A DNA stretch of 64,000 bases, taken from Bacillota bacterium (GTDB taxonomy: Bacteria > Bacillota > Clostridia > Lachnospirales > Lachnospiraceae). The first letter of the stretch is position 1. Each line of letters begins with the position of its first letter. The notes below the pieces were generated by a model, which saw nothing but the letters and a program-made list of their open reading frames with translations, ran no database searches and was not told where the DNA came from. The position numbers were made by a program, and so were the translations under genes. The DNA is taken from NCBI GenBank assembly GCA_023391695.1, contig JAEWAK010000072.1:1-64000 (forward strand), written 5' to 3'. Shown here piece after piece: positions 16,894-24,955 of the stretch.

Positions 16894-19042
16894 TTATTTC
16901 CTTATAGGCTCCTCTGTAAACCCTCACCGGATTAAAACCAAATTTACCGTAGAAATCTTTTAATATGGTCCAGTCAATGCAGACCCTGCCTGCACCGAGT
17001 TTTCTCAAATGAAGCAGTGACTGCTGCAGCAAAAACTCCCCGTTCCTTTGTCCCCTGACATCTGCTGCTATGCCAATGGGGCCAAGTCCCCCTGTACCGC
17101 CGTCATGAACGGCTACCATACAAAAACCTTTTATCTGTTCCTTCTTATCCTTCAAAACAACTATATTCTCCAGGTTTTTACCCTGCTTTAAATACTCTTT
17201 TACCGTAACATACCACCTTCCCGGAAACTCCGTTGAAAGAAACCGGTACAAATACGGTACTTCCTTTTCTCTGACGGTTTCCGCCGTAAAACGTTCCTTG
17301 AAATCTTCCGTATCAAAACGGTCAATTTTATCATTCCGGATAATATCCGCTTCCAGGTCATAATGTTCGTCAGTATTGAGGACAAATCCAAGGTTCTTAA
17401 AGAAACCGGCATTCTTCTCCGGCTCCGGGATGCCGGAAAACAGATTTTTCCTATCCTGGCCTGCGAACAGTTTCCTGACATGCTTCTTTTTCAAAGTCCT
17501 GTATACTGCCCTGTACAAGCTTTTTCCATGTCCCCTGCCCTGATATTCCGGTTTAACAAGCAGTGCGGTAAGCCAGGCACAGCCGGGAAAGAGTTCATCC
17601 CCTTCTTTTGAAATTTTAGTTATCACAGCCCCGATCAGCCGGTTATCCCTTTTCCTCCTCAAGGCAAGAACTGCCTCTTTAAGCAGGCTTTCATCTCCAA
17701 AGGTGCTATCCGTCATTTTTTCACCGGACACCCGGAAATTCTCCTTAAAGCATTCCTTCCATAATCCCATTAACTCGATAAAGTCACTTTTTTGCAGCTT
17801 ATCCATAACGAGGTCATCCGTTTCGTCCACGGTGATATAACTCCACCAGTTGTTGTTAACCAGATAGGACAAATCAAAAAGCATACAGCCTTCCGACTTC
17901 CGAAAACACATATGTATGGCTTCCGTCATGGATTCTAAATTATCCCGGTACTGGTCCAAAAATAAACTGCCTGTAACCGGCACGGCATTTTCCGTAACCT
18001 GATAAGCAATTCTAGCAGAACCTTCCACGCTGTACCAGGAAGCAGGCTGATTTGCCTTCCTGGCATCGTCTTCCGTTATATAAGGGTAATAAAAACCGGA
18101 TAATAAACCGTCCAGGCTTTCTGCATAACCGGTCTTTTTGTATCTTTCACCGTCCACCCAGGGGTATTCCGTCACCCGGTAACGTTCCGAGGCCCAGTTA
18201 GCCCCTACCTGGTAATACAGCGGATACCAGGAGCCGGTATAGTCCAGGAAATGCACCGGTTTTCCCAGACGGTTTATCAGTTTCCTGACCTTTTCAATAA
18301 AAGTTTTTACCAGACCGGCCCGAAAGGTGAGAAACTCACCGAAATATCTGCCGTATTGGATCTGTGGTTCCTCCCTGCCGCAATCGGCCAGCAGGTATAT
18401 ATCCTCCGGCCAGCTGCAGGTTTTGCCGATATATTGCTCCCATTTTCCTTTCGTTACAGGACCAAAATCCGAACTTAAACCTACATAGCGGACCCGGTCT
18501 AATACGATACCGTCTATGGGATATTCCGTCATGATCTCCTTAAGAAGGTCCAATTCATAGGCACAGGCCTCTTCATTGGCCGGATTTATGAATATTTCAC
18601 CAAAATCATCCATACTGCCCACGGTCTTTAAAGGCACTTCACAGGTCACCGGCCGGATAGCCCCCTGCCCGGATTCATCCAGTCCGTAACAGTAAGACTG
18701 CCATTCTTTATTCCGGATACCTGGCATCTTAGGGTGGGGGGTTCTTTTATTTCCTTCCGCAAATACATCTATGGACGCATAGAATAACATTCCCAGTTCA
18801 TGAACGATATTAAGGCATTGTAAAACATAATCCCGGTTTTTAAAAGTCTTATCATATTCACTGTAATGAGGTGCTGTTTTACTATCATAAATGGCAAATC
18901 CCGAGGTGTCTTTTACACTCAGGATAACTGCCCCGATACCGGCCTTTTTGCAGTTCTCCATCTCCTTTTGGAAACTCTTTGCATTTACAATGGTCTTTTT
19001 ATTTGCCTGTATCTCGATCCAAATATAATAATTTTTCTTCAT
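16886..19042 (-). CDS. GHL10-like TIM-barrel protein with two C-terminal GNAT domains
   Basis: A 718-residue cytosolic protein (no signal peptide) with an unusual architecture. Residues 1-400 resemble the GHL10/YngK-type putative glycoside hydrolase barrel: KAGIGAVILSVKDTSGFAIY, FYASIDVFAEG, and IDGIVLDRVRY with Asp182 as a possible acidic catalytic residue. Residues 415-565 are a GNAT acetyltransferase domain with the acetyl-CoA loop QGRGHG (501-506). Residues 585-715 form a second GNAT-like domain with RGQRNG (663-668). GGGGAG precedes the ATG at 19042. The stop overlaps the DUF4127-NanE start, so the two are probably co-translated. Context suggests handling of an amino-sugar glycan, perhaps cleavage plus acetylation; this is inference. 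Confidence 0.75.
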   Translation of the reverse strand: MKKNYYIWIEIQANKKTIVNAKSFQKEMENCKKAGIGAVILSVKDTSGFAIYDSKTAPHYSEYDKTFKNRDYVLQCLNIVHELGMLFYASIDVFAEGNKRTPHPKMPGIRNKEWQSYCYGLDESGQGAIRPVTCEVPLKTVGSMDDFGEIFINPANEEACAYELDLLKEIMTEYPIDGIVLDRVRYVGLSSDFGPVTKGKWEQYIGKTCSWPEDIYLLADCGREEPQIQYGRYFGEFLTFRAGLVKTFIEKVRKLINRLGKPVHFLDYTGSWYPLYYQVGANWASERYRVTEYPWVDGERYKKTGYAESLDGLLSGFYYPYITEDDARKANQPASWYSVEGSARIAYQVTENAVPVTGSLFLDQYRDNLESMTEAIHMCFRKSEGCMLFDLSYLVNNNWWSYITVDETDDLVMDKLQKSDFIELMGLWKECFKENFRVSGEKMTDSTFGDESLLKEAVLALRRKRDNRLIGAVITKISKEGDELFPGCAWLTALLVKPEYQGRGHGKSLYRAVYRTLKKKHVRKLFAGQDRKNLFSGIPEPEKNAGFFKNLGFVLNTDEHYDLEADIIRNDKIDRFDTEDFKERFTAETVREKEVPYLYRFLSTEFPGRWYVTVKEYLKQGKNLENIVVLKDKKEQIKGFCMVAVHDGGTGGLGPIGIAADVRGQRNGEFLLQQSLLHLRKLGAGRVCIDWTILKDFYGKFGFNPVRVYRGAYKEIND

Positions 19043-19111
19043 GTCTGAAAACTCCCCTCTGTGTACTTTTTAATTTAGGGTGTATCTGAAACCTATTGCA
19101 ACGTTCTGAAC

Positions 19112-19142
19112 GCTCCGCTTTGTGGCATGCCGTGCCGTAATT
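19112..19142. repeat. Dispersed intergenic repeat, second family, copy 1
   Basis: A 31-bp stretch centred on GGCATGC matches 34451-34481 at 25 of 31 positions, and all six differences are transitions. It lies in the 197-bp gap between the sugar permease and the GHL10-GNAT gene; weaker similarity extends further left. Confidence 0.5.
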
Positions 19143-19154
19143 TTGATAAACATA

Positions 19155-19180
19155 GCCAATTCCCCTTCCGCTTTGCTGCG
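19155..19180. repeat. Dispersed palindromic repeat, partial copy F
   Basis: The right half CTTCCGCTTTGCTGCG (19165-19180) matches the right half of the family at 13183, 22551, 23919 and 44745. The left arm is not preserved. It adjoins the second-family repeat at 19112. Confidence 0.4.
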
Positions 19181-19239
19181 TATTTAAACTGTTACGCAGC
19201 TATACTGCTGTCTGAGCCTCCCGCCCATCCCGGCGGCAG

Positions 19240-20082
19240 TCATCCCTTTACGGCACCGCTGACCGCTTCAATATAATTTTTCTGGCAAAGCAGGAAAACG
19301 AGAATGATAGGTACAATAGATATTACGGTTCCGGCAGCAATATAACCGAACTTATAATTAAAAGAACCGTTTAAATATTGCAGGGCCGTGGCCAACGGAT
19401 ATTTTTCGGGATCCTGCAATACGATGATGGGCCACAAAAACTCATTCCATCTGCCGATAAAATCAAAGATAATAACCGTACTGACAGAGGGAAGAATTCC
19501 CGGCATCATGATTTTCCACCAGATTTTACTCTCTCCCGCGCCATCAATCCTTGCCGCCTCCACCAGTTCCTTCGGTATCCCCAGATAGGACTGGCGCAGC
19601 AGTATGATACTGAATACTTTAACAGAACCGGGCAGAATAACACCCACCAGGTTATTAAGCAGGTGCATTTTTGAAATAATAAGATAATTGATTATCATTC
19701 CCGCTGCCGCAGGTATTATCATGGAGGATATCAGGGCTCCCATGATTATTTTCTTCCCTTTAAATTCCATACAGGCCAGGGGGTAGGCACACATGGCAGA
19801 AAATATCACATCCAGGGCAATGGAACTTACGGTTATGACCAGGGTATTGGCTATGTACTTGGGAACGGACAGGAATTCCATAACACCGGCGTAGTTATCC
19901 AAAGTGGGTTTGAAATTGAAAAAACCTAAGTCATATATATTTGTACCGGTTTTAAAGGAAGTGGAAACCATCCATAAGAAAGGCCCCGCACATAATATGG
20001 CAATCAAAACCAGTATCAGGTAGGTATAAGTAATATTTATGATCTTTCTGCGCAGTTTTGTACTTTTATAATTCTTACTCAC
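19240..20082 (-). CDS. CUT1 sugar ABC transporter permease (MalG type)
   Basis: Inner permease of a carbohydrate ABC importer. The 280 residues hold six membrane segments and the EAA loop EAARIDGAGESKIWWKIMMPG (about 190-210) that contacts the ATPase. The start is a GTG at 20082 that overlaps the MalF-type gene by 8 nt, with GGAGG about 11 nt upstream. It forms a transporter with the permease at 20075-20959 and the lipoprotein at 21138-22454. No ATPase gene is present, which is common for CUT1 systems that share an MsmK-type ATPase encoded elsewhere. Neighbouring NanE and ROK kinase suggest an amino-sugar or ManNAc-containing substrate. Confidence 0.9.
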   Translation of the reverse strand: MSKNYKSTKLRRKIINITYTYLILVLIAILCAGPFLWMVSTSFKTGTNIYDLGFFNFKPTLDNYAGVMEFLSVPKYIANTLVITVSSIALDVIFSAMCAYPLACMEFKGKKIIMGALISSMIIPAAAGMIINYLIISKMHLLNNLVGVILPGSVKVFSIILLRQSYLGIPKELVEAARIDGAGESKIWWKIMMPGILPSVSTVIIFDFIGRWNEFLWPIIVLQDPEKYPLATALQYLNGSFNYKFGYIAAGTVISIVPIILVFLLCQKNYIEAVSGAVKG

Positions 20083-20959
20083 TGTAAGTCATGCCTCCTC
20101 CCTTTTTGCCGTATACAAATACTACAATACTTAATATGGAGGTAATGACTGCCTGAACGGCACCGATGGCAGCGGAATAACCGAATTCAAAGTCAGAAAA
20201 GGCTTTTACATAGGAATAGTAATTAATAACTAACGTTGAATCATCCGGTCCGCCTTTTGTCAGCACGTATACGACATCAAAAACTCCCACTGCGGATATG
20301 ACGGAATTCAGGGAGCAGAACCAGATATACGGTTTTAATAAGGGCATTTTAATCTTAAATAATGCCTGTCTTGAATTTGCACCATCCACAATTGCCGCTT
20401 CTTCCAGTTCTTTCGGCACGGACTGGAGTCCTGCCAGATAAAGCATCATGTAATATCCCAGCCCCTGCCAGATTGTTATGAACATAATACAGAGCATGGC
20501 TGTCTTTCCGTCACTTAAAAATCCAATGGGGGTTTTTATAATACCGGCATCCAGAAGGACCGTATTAATAACTCCGCTCGGGTCAAAAAGAAATCCCCAC
20601 ATGATGGACACGGCAACCATGGAAGTGATTACCGGAATATAGAATAAAGTACGGAATAAAGAAATACCCCGGAGCTTTTTATTGACCAGTACGGCTAAAA
20701 AAATGGACAGTACCTGAATTACAGGTACAACTGCCACAAACAGGACCGAATTCAGTATTGCGATTCGAAATTCCCCGTCGCCAAAGGCCCGGATAAAGTT
20801 ATCCAGACCGGAAAACTTTGTTTTACCTAAAACAGAATAATCAAAAAACATAAGGGGGAGGCTTCCGATAATCGGGACAAAAACAAACATTATAATCATG
20901 ATAGCAGCCGGAGCCATAAACAGATATGCTTTTATGGTTTGCCTGGTTTTTACTTTCAT
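20075..20959 (-). CDS. CUT1 sugar ABC transporter permease (MalF type)
   Basis: Second permease of the same importer. The 294 residues hold six membrane segments and the EAA loop EEAAIVDGANSRQALFKIKMP (about 191-211). The conserved MalF-type stretch WQGLGYYMMLYLAGLQSVP precedes it. AAGGAG lies upstream of the ATG at 20959. It is co-oriented with, and overlaps, the MalG-type gene downstream; the binding-protein gene lies 178 bp upstream, a gap in which no feature was recognised. Confidence 0.9.
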   Translation of the reverse strand: MKVKTRQTIKAYLFMAPAAIMIIMFVFVPIIGSLPLMFFDYSVLGKTKFSGLDNFIRAFGDGEFRIAILNSVLFVAVVPVIQVLSIFLAVLVNKKLRGISLFRTLFYIPVITSMVAVSIMWGFLFDPSGVINTVLLDAGIIKTPIGFLSDGKTAMLCIMFITIWQGLGYYMMLYLAGLQSVPKELEEAAIVDGANSRQALFKIKMPLLKPYIWFCSLNSVISAVGVFDVVYVLTKGGPDDSTLVINYYSYVKAFSDFEFGYSAAIGAVQAVITSILSIVVFVYGKKGGGMTYSE

Positions 20960-21137
20960 AGCTAACTCCTTAATGAATTACTGCCGCATATTTATTTTTA
21001 CAAACACTGCATTGCAGCAAGTTTTTTTGCTTTTATTATCAAAGACTGCCTTATAAAAGGACTTCCTCCTTCTGCCAAAGCAGCCCCTGATAATAGAAAT
21101 AACTCCTTGTGACTGAATCGTTACAGCTCTTTATCCG

Positions 21138-22454
21138 TTACTTCTTTAATATACCATTAACGGCGGCCTCTTCTTTATCCAGAGCGGCCTGAATATCCTT
21201 TCCGCTGGTGATGACCGCTTCATAAACCTTATTTACTTCCGCCTGGATTTCCCCCTGGCCTTCCACACCTAAGGAATAGTCCTTGGAGGTTACGCTTACT
21301 TCTACCGACATGGCTCTTGCCTGACCTTCCAGGGTTGTCTGGTCGGAAATAAAATAGGAATCCCCGCCGGCCTGGGTGGTGGAAGGGAAAATGGCTACTT
21401 CCTTGCAGAATGCCAGCTGGCTGTCATCATTGGTTATGTAGGAAGCGAACTTAATTGCAGCTTCATGGTTCTTACTTGCCTCCGGTACCACAACATTCAT
21501 AAGTGCATTACGGCTTAAACCTATATTTCCGGTAAGGGGTTTGGCAAGACCTATTTTTTCATATACATCCGGTGCTTCATCCTTGATCCTGGATAAAGAA
21601 GAACCGGAGGAACTGATAATTGCAAGTTTACCTGTCTCAAATAATTTCAGCTCGTTATCCCACTTACCCCAGTTAGTCTTAGGAAGATAATCGGCATCCG
21701 TCATGGTTTTAAAGGCTTCTAAAAGTTTCACCGTATCCGGAGTATTAAATGCGGCAGCGGTATTATCTTCATTCAAAACCGGTATGCCCTCTTCCACCAG
21801 CAGGTTAAAGAATTCCGGCGGATTGTAAAGATAAGCACCGGTTTTCTCCTTCATGGTCTTAGCCATATCAAAGGCAGCCTGGTAATTGGTTGGGATTTCC
21901 GTAATACCGGCCTTTTCAAACAGTTCCTTGTTATAGATCATAATATTGGGGGATGCATACCAGGGAAATGCATATACGGAATTGCCGATCTTGGTAGAAT
22001 CATAAAGGCTCTTTACATAAATGCCCTTTTGCTCCTCCGTGGCTTCCGCTTCCAAATCAACCAGTGCATCTTTTCCAGCAAGGGTAAGGGCCATCTGGGT
22101 ATTTAAATTAACAACGTCCGGTGATTTTCCTCCGGCTGCGGCCGTTACCAGTTTTTCCTGGATGGAATCATAAGGCAGGTCCGTCCAGTTTACCGTTACC
22201 CCTGCATTGGCTGCTTCATAATCGGATATTAATTTGTTAAAAAAATCGGTAAAGGTCGGCTGAAGAGATATGGTCCAGAATTCAAGATTTACAGGCTCGG
22301 CTGGCTCTGTGGCTTTCGCTGCATCGGCAGACTCACCGGTCTTTGTTTCTGCTGCATCACTTTGTACGTCATTTGTTGTCTTACTGCTTCCGCAGCCAGA
22401 TAGCATTCCCATAGCAAGTGTTAAAATAAGTAACAGGCTGATTACTTTTTTCAT
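21138..22454 (-). CDS. Sugar ABC transporter substrate-binding lipoprotein
   Basis: Extracellular solute-binding protein of family 1. The 438 residues begin with a lipoprotein signal whose lipobox LSGC places the lipidated Cys at 21. A Thr/Ala/Glu linker follows, then the two-lobed SBP_bac_1 fold, with VNLEFWTISLQPTF near residue 55 and NIGLSRNALMNVVVPEASKNHEAAIKFASYI near residue 305. AAGGAGG precedes the ATG at 22454. It is the first gene of the importer operon and has its own consensus promoter at 22606-22634 with a palindrome upstream. The ligand is likely an amino-sugar oligosaccharide, inferred from neighbours. Confidence 0.92.
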   Translation of the reverse strand: MKKVISLLLILTLAMGMLSGCGSSKTTNDVQSDAAETKTGESADAAKATEPAEPVNLEFWTISLQPTFTDFFNKLISDYEAANAGVTVNWTDLPYDSIQEKLVTAAAGGKSPDVVNLNTQMALTLAGKDALVDLEAEATEEQKGIYVKSLYDSTKIGNSVYAFPWYASPNIMIYNKELFEKAGITEIPTNYQAAFDMAKTMKEKTGAYLYNPPEFFNLLVEEGIPVLNEDNTAAAFNTPDTVKLLEAFKTMTDADYLPKTNWGKWDNELKLFETGKLAIISSSGSSLSRIKDEAPDVYEKIGLAKPLTGNIGLSRNALMNVVVPEASKNHEAAIKFASYITNDDSQLAFCKEVAIFPSTTQAGGDSYFISDQTTLEGQARAMSVEVSVTSKDYSLGVEGQGEIQAEVNKVYEAVITSGKDIQAALDKEEAAVNGILKK

Positions 22455-22550
22455 TAAAATTTCCTCCTTAAGATATAAAATAATAATAATTTATAAACAA
22501 GCAGGCCCCTTTGCCATGCAATGTCTTTGGCTTAAACTTCTTCCTGAAAA

Positions 22551-22584
22551 GTCAAAGCAGTTATTCCCCCTTCCGTTTTGCTGC
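22551..22584. repeat. Dispersed palindromic repeat, copy E
   Basis: GTCAAAGCAGTTATTC followed by CTTCCGTTTTGCTGC matches the family at 13183, 23919 and 44745, although its stem is weaker. It sits in the 5' leader of the binding-protein gene. Confidence 0.45.
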
Positions 22585-22605
22585 TCCTAACCTTGATCAG
22601 ATAAA

Positions 22606-22634
22606 ATTATAGCAACTGTTTTTTTGTTTTACAA
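22606..22634 (-). promoter_or_regulatory. Promoter of the sugar-importer operon
   Basis: On the minus strand TTGTAA (22629-22634), a 17-bp spacer and TATAAT (22606-22611). Upstream at 22668-22694 is the inverted repeat TTCACAAA/TTTGTGAA with an 11-nt gap, a candidate site for the RpiR regulator or another factor. Confidence 0.8.
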
Positions 22635-22740
22635 TAATTTAGCCCCATTCAGAAAGTAGTTACGCAATTCACAAATATTCACGGATTTTGTGAAAGTAGA
22701 ATCACAATTTACAGGAAAGCTGTCTTTCCGGGGAAATCTA

Positions 22741-22769
22741 TTGCATTCATAATTTGATGTGTGTATAAT
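22741..22769 (+). promoter_or_regulatory. Promoter of the RpiR-type regulator gene
   Basis: TTGCAT (22741-22746), a 17-bp spacer and TATAAT (22764-22769). It would give a leader of about 170 nt containing three hairpins. Confidence 0.75.
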
Positions 22770-22807
22770 TGGGTAAATGATTCTTTCATCCTTTATTTAG
22801 GGCAATA

Positions 22808-22906
22808 ACATCTGCTGGCAGATGTATTATGCAGTATATAAAAGGTTGAAAGAAAACTTCTTTCAACCTCAAAAGTTTGTGCCTGCATGGCCCCTGGCGC
22901 AAACTT
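22808..22906 (+). promoter_or_regulatory. Three tandem hairpins in the rpiR leader
   Basis: Hairpin 1 is ACATCTG/CAGATGT (22808-22825). Hairpin 2 is AGGTTGAAAGAA/TTCTTTCAACCT (22843-22854 and 22858-22869) with a 3-nt loop and 12 perfect pairs. Hairpin 3 is AAGTTTGTGCC/GGCGCAAACTT (22873-22883 and 22896-22906) with one G-U pair. They may be RNA structures or operators; hairpin 2 is a good candidate RpiR binding palindrome. Confidence 0.6.
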
Positions 22907-22944
22907 CAAATATGCGGAAAACATGCGCGGAAATAGGGTAAAAA

Positions 22945-23781
22945 ATGAATTACGCAGATGGAGAAGTAAAACAGAAAATACGGAATGTATATGAGGACCT
23001 GACGCCGGTTGAGAAAAGCGTAGCCGACTTTTTCCTGAATAATACAAAGCAGATGGACTTTAATTCAAAAAAACTCTCCAAGCTTTTATATGTTTCGGAA
23101 GCTACGTTATCCAGGTTTTCTAAAAAATGCGGCTATAAAGGTTATCGGGAATTGATCTATGTGTATCTGAAGGATCTGGACGGATGCGTAAAAGAAAAAG
23201 ATATCAGCACCTTATCCGCAAGAGTCCGGGATACCTATTTAAAACTCCTGGAAGAAAGCTATGATCTGCTGGATGAAACCCAGATGAAACGTCTGGCTAA
23301 CCTTGTCAATCAATGCCGGCGGGTCTGTGTCTACGGAATGGGCAGCTCCGGTTTTGTAGCCAATGAGTTCAAACTCCGCTTTATGCGTACCGGACTATAT
23401 GTGGAGGCGATTACCGATTCCCAGATCATACAGATGAATTCTGCCCTGGTCAATGAGGAAAACCTGGTAATAGCCATCTCTTTAAGCGGCAAAACAAAAG
23501 AAATCCTCTCCGGAATACGTCTGGCAAAAGAAAATCATGCGAAAGTCGTATTGATAACGGCAAATAAAAACGTAAAAGAAAAAGAATTTTGCGATGAAGT
23601 GGTATATGTAGCCATGATGAAGAACTTAGACTTCGGTACCATGATTTCCCCGCAGTTTCCGGTTCTGGTCATGATCGACATCTTTTATACCTATTACTTT
23701 CAAAATGATTCCTACTTTAAAGCCAGGAAGCACAGGGAAACCCTGTCAGCCTTACATGAAATCCAACGGGAATTACGGTGA
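22945..23781 (+). CDS. MurR/RpiR-family transcriptional regulator
   Basis: A 278-residue regulator with an N-terminal HTH_6 domain (1-77; LTPVEKSVADFFLNN, then LSKLLYVSEATLSRFSKKCGYKGYRELI) and a C-terminal SIS sugar-isomerase-like domain (about 110-250; VCVYGMGSSGFVANEFKLRF and AISLSGKTKEILSGIRLAKEN) that binds a phosphosugar effector. Such regulators often control amino-sugar use, such as MurR or the RpiR-type NanR. It is divergent from the importer operon and followed by the ROK kinase, so it probably senses ManNAc-6-P or GlcNAc-6-P and controls both. The start has only a weak Shine-Dalgarno (AGGG). Confidence 0.9.
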   Translation: MNYADGEVKQKIRNVYEDLTPVEKSVADFFLNNTKQMDFNSKKLSKLLYVSEATLSRFSKKCGYKGYRELIYVYLKDLDGCVKEKDISTLSARVRDTYLKLLEESYDLLDETQMKRLANLVNQCRRVCVYGMGSSGFVANEFKLRFMRTGLYVEAITDSQIIQMNSALVNEENLVIAISLSGKTKEILSGIRLAKENHAKVVLITANKNVKEKEFCDEVVYVAMMKNLDFGTMISPQFPVLVMIDIFYTYYFQNDSYFKARKHRETLSALHEIQRELR

Positions 23782-23850
23782 AAAATCATGTGGCCGGATA
23801 AGGAAAATCAAGCCAGAAATATGCATAGGTATTTACAGAACACTGTACTA

Positions 23851-23892
23851 GTGTGCTGACCGCTTGGCCAAGATGTCAGGCAGTCAGCACAC
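23851..23892. repeat. Branched inverted repeat between rpiR and the ROK gene
   Basis: Outer arms GTGTGCTGAC (23851-23860) and GTCAGCACAC (23883-23892) are perfect 10-mers. Inside lies CTTGGCCAAG (23863-23872), itself palindromic. No T-run follows. It could be a small structured RNA, an operator or a decayed element. Confidence 0.5.
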
Positions 23893-23918
23893 CAGGGCGA
23901 TAGACTTCCTTGATAGTA

Positions 23919-23947
23919 TCAAAGCGGATATTCGCAATCCGCTACGC
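23919..23947. repeat. Dispersed palindromic repeat, copy B
   Basis: TCAAAGCGGATATTCGCA continues to ATCCGCT, with stem AGCGGA (23923-23928) and TCCGCT (23938-23943) around a 9-nt loop. It lies 44 bp upstream of the ROK kinase start. Confidence 0.6.
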
Positions 23948-23986
23948 TACTTGTAAGGTTAAACATATGAATAAAGGAGATAAACA

Positions 23987-24955
23987 ATGAATTATATCGG
24001 AATCGATATTGGCGGGACTGCAGTGAAAATCGGAGTTATAGATGACAACGGAAAAGTTTTGACCCATGCGCATTACCGTGTAAATTTTGACGGGTATGAA
24101 ACCCCCATTCTGGATACCGTAGTAAAAAGCCTAAGATTATTTCTAAATGAAAAATCCGTCCGGCCGTATACTTTAAAAGGGATCTGTGTTTCCGCAACCG
24201 GACAGGTGGATATACATACCGGTATCGTTACGGGAACTGCCGGACATATAAAAAACTGGCAGGGAAGTAAAATAAAAGAAACCCTGGAAAGCCGTTTTAA
24301 CCTTCCCGTTACCGTTCTGAACGATGCCAACTGTGCCGCCCTGGCTGAAAAATGGATCGGAGCCGCAAAAGAAGTTTCGAATGCCATCGTTGTTACCGTT
24401 GGAACAGGCATTGGAGGAGGTATCCTGGTAAATTCCGAAATACTCACAGGTTTTAACGGCCTTGCCGGGGAACTTGGACACTTTACTATTAACTGCCAGG
24501 GAAACCTTTGTACCTGCGGCAATATTGGCTGCTACGAACAGTATGCCTCCACCACGGCACTGGTACATATGGTCACGGACGCCGCGGACAAAGGCCTGAT
24601 CCCCGGGGAAGCACTTCATGGGAGTCAGGTTAACGGCAGAACTGTTTTTGAACTTCTGGCTGCACATAACCCCGCAGTGGAGGACATTTTTGAGGAATGG
24701 CTGGAATATGTAGCTTTCGGCCTTATCAATCTGGTACATATTTTTAATCCCCAGCTCATACTCATAGGCGGCGGTATCAGTGTACAGGAAACACTGTTCA
24801 TTAAACCGCTGGAGAAAAAAGTGTTGGAACGTGTTATGCCTGCTTTTGGACGCAGGCTGGAAATAAAGGCCGCCGCCCTCGGCAATGAAGCAGGAATGAT
24901 CGGGGCCGTTTATTTCTGCTTGAAATCTCAGCTTTCTCCTTCAAGCACCTCATGA
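23987..24955 (+). CDS. ROK-family sugar kinase (N-acetylmannosamine kinase candidate)
   Basis: A 322-residue cytosolic kinase of the ROK family. The phosphate-binding motif GIDIGGTAVKIG is at residues 4-15. The ROK zinc motif CTCGNIGC is near residue 177, and the catalytic Asp lies in VLNDANCAALAE near residue 110. ATP-binding GTGIGGGI is also present. There is no HTH domain, so it is an enzyme rather than a ROK repressor. AAAGGAG precedes the ATG. With NanE in the opposite operon it would complete ManNAc to ManNAc-6-P to GlcNAc-6-P. Glucokinase or GlcNAc kinase activity cannot be excluded. Its 3' end overlaps the convergent spoIIP by 28 bp. Confidence 0.88.
   Translation: MNYIGIDIGGTAVKIGVIDDNGKVLTHAHYRVNFDGYETPILDTVVKSLRLFLNEKSVRPYTLKGICVSATGQVDIHTGIVTGTAGHIKNWQGSKIKETLESRFNLPVTVLNDANCAALAEKWIGAAKEVSNAIVVTVGTGIGGGILVNSEILTGFNGLAGELGHFTINCQGNLCTCGNIGCYEQYASTTALVHMVTDAADKGLIPGEALHGSQVNGRTVFELLAAHNPAVEDIFEEWLEYVAFGLINLVHIFNPQLILIGGGISVQETLFIKPLEKKVLERVMPAFGRRLEIKAAALGNEAGMIGAVYFCLKSQLSPSSTS

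Noticed and set aside
24073..24885. Several minus-strand frames (up to 188 codons) opposite the ROK kinase gene
   Set aside because: They mirror the codon bias of the ROK gene, overlap each other in different frames, and lack ribosome-binding sites.
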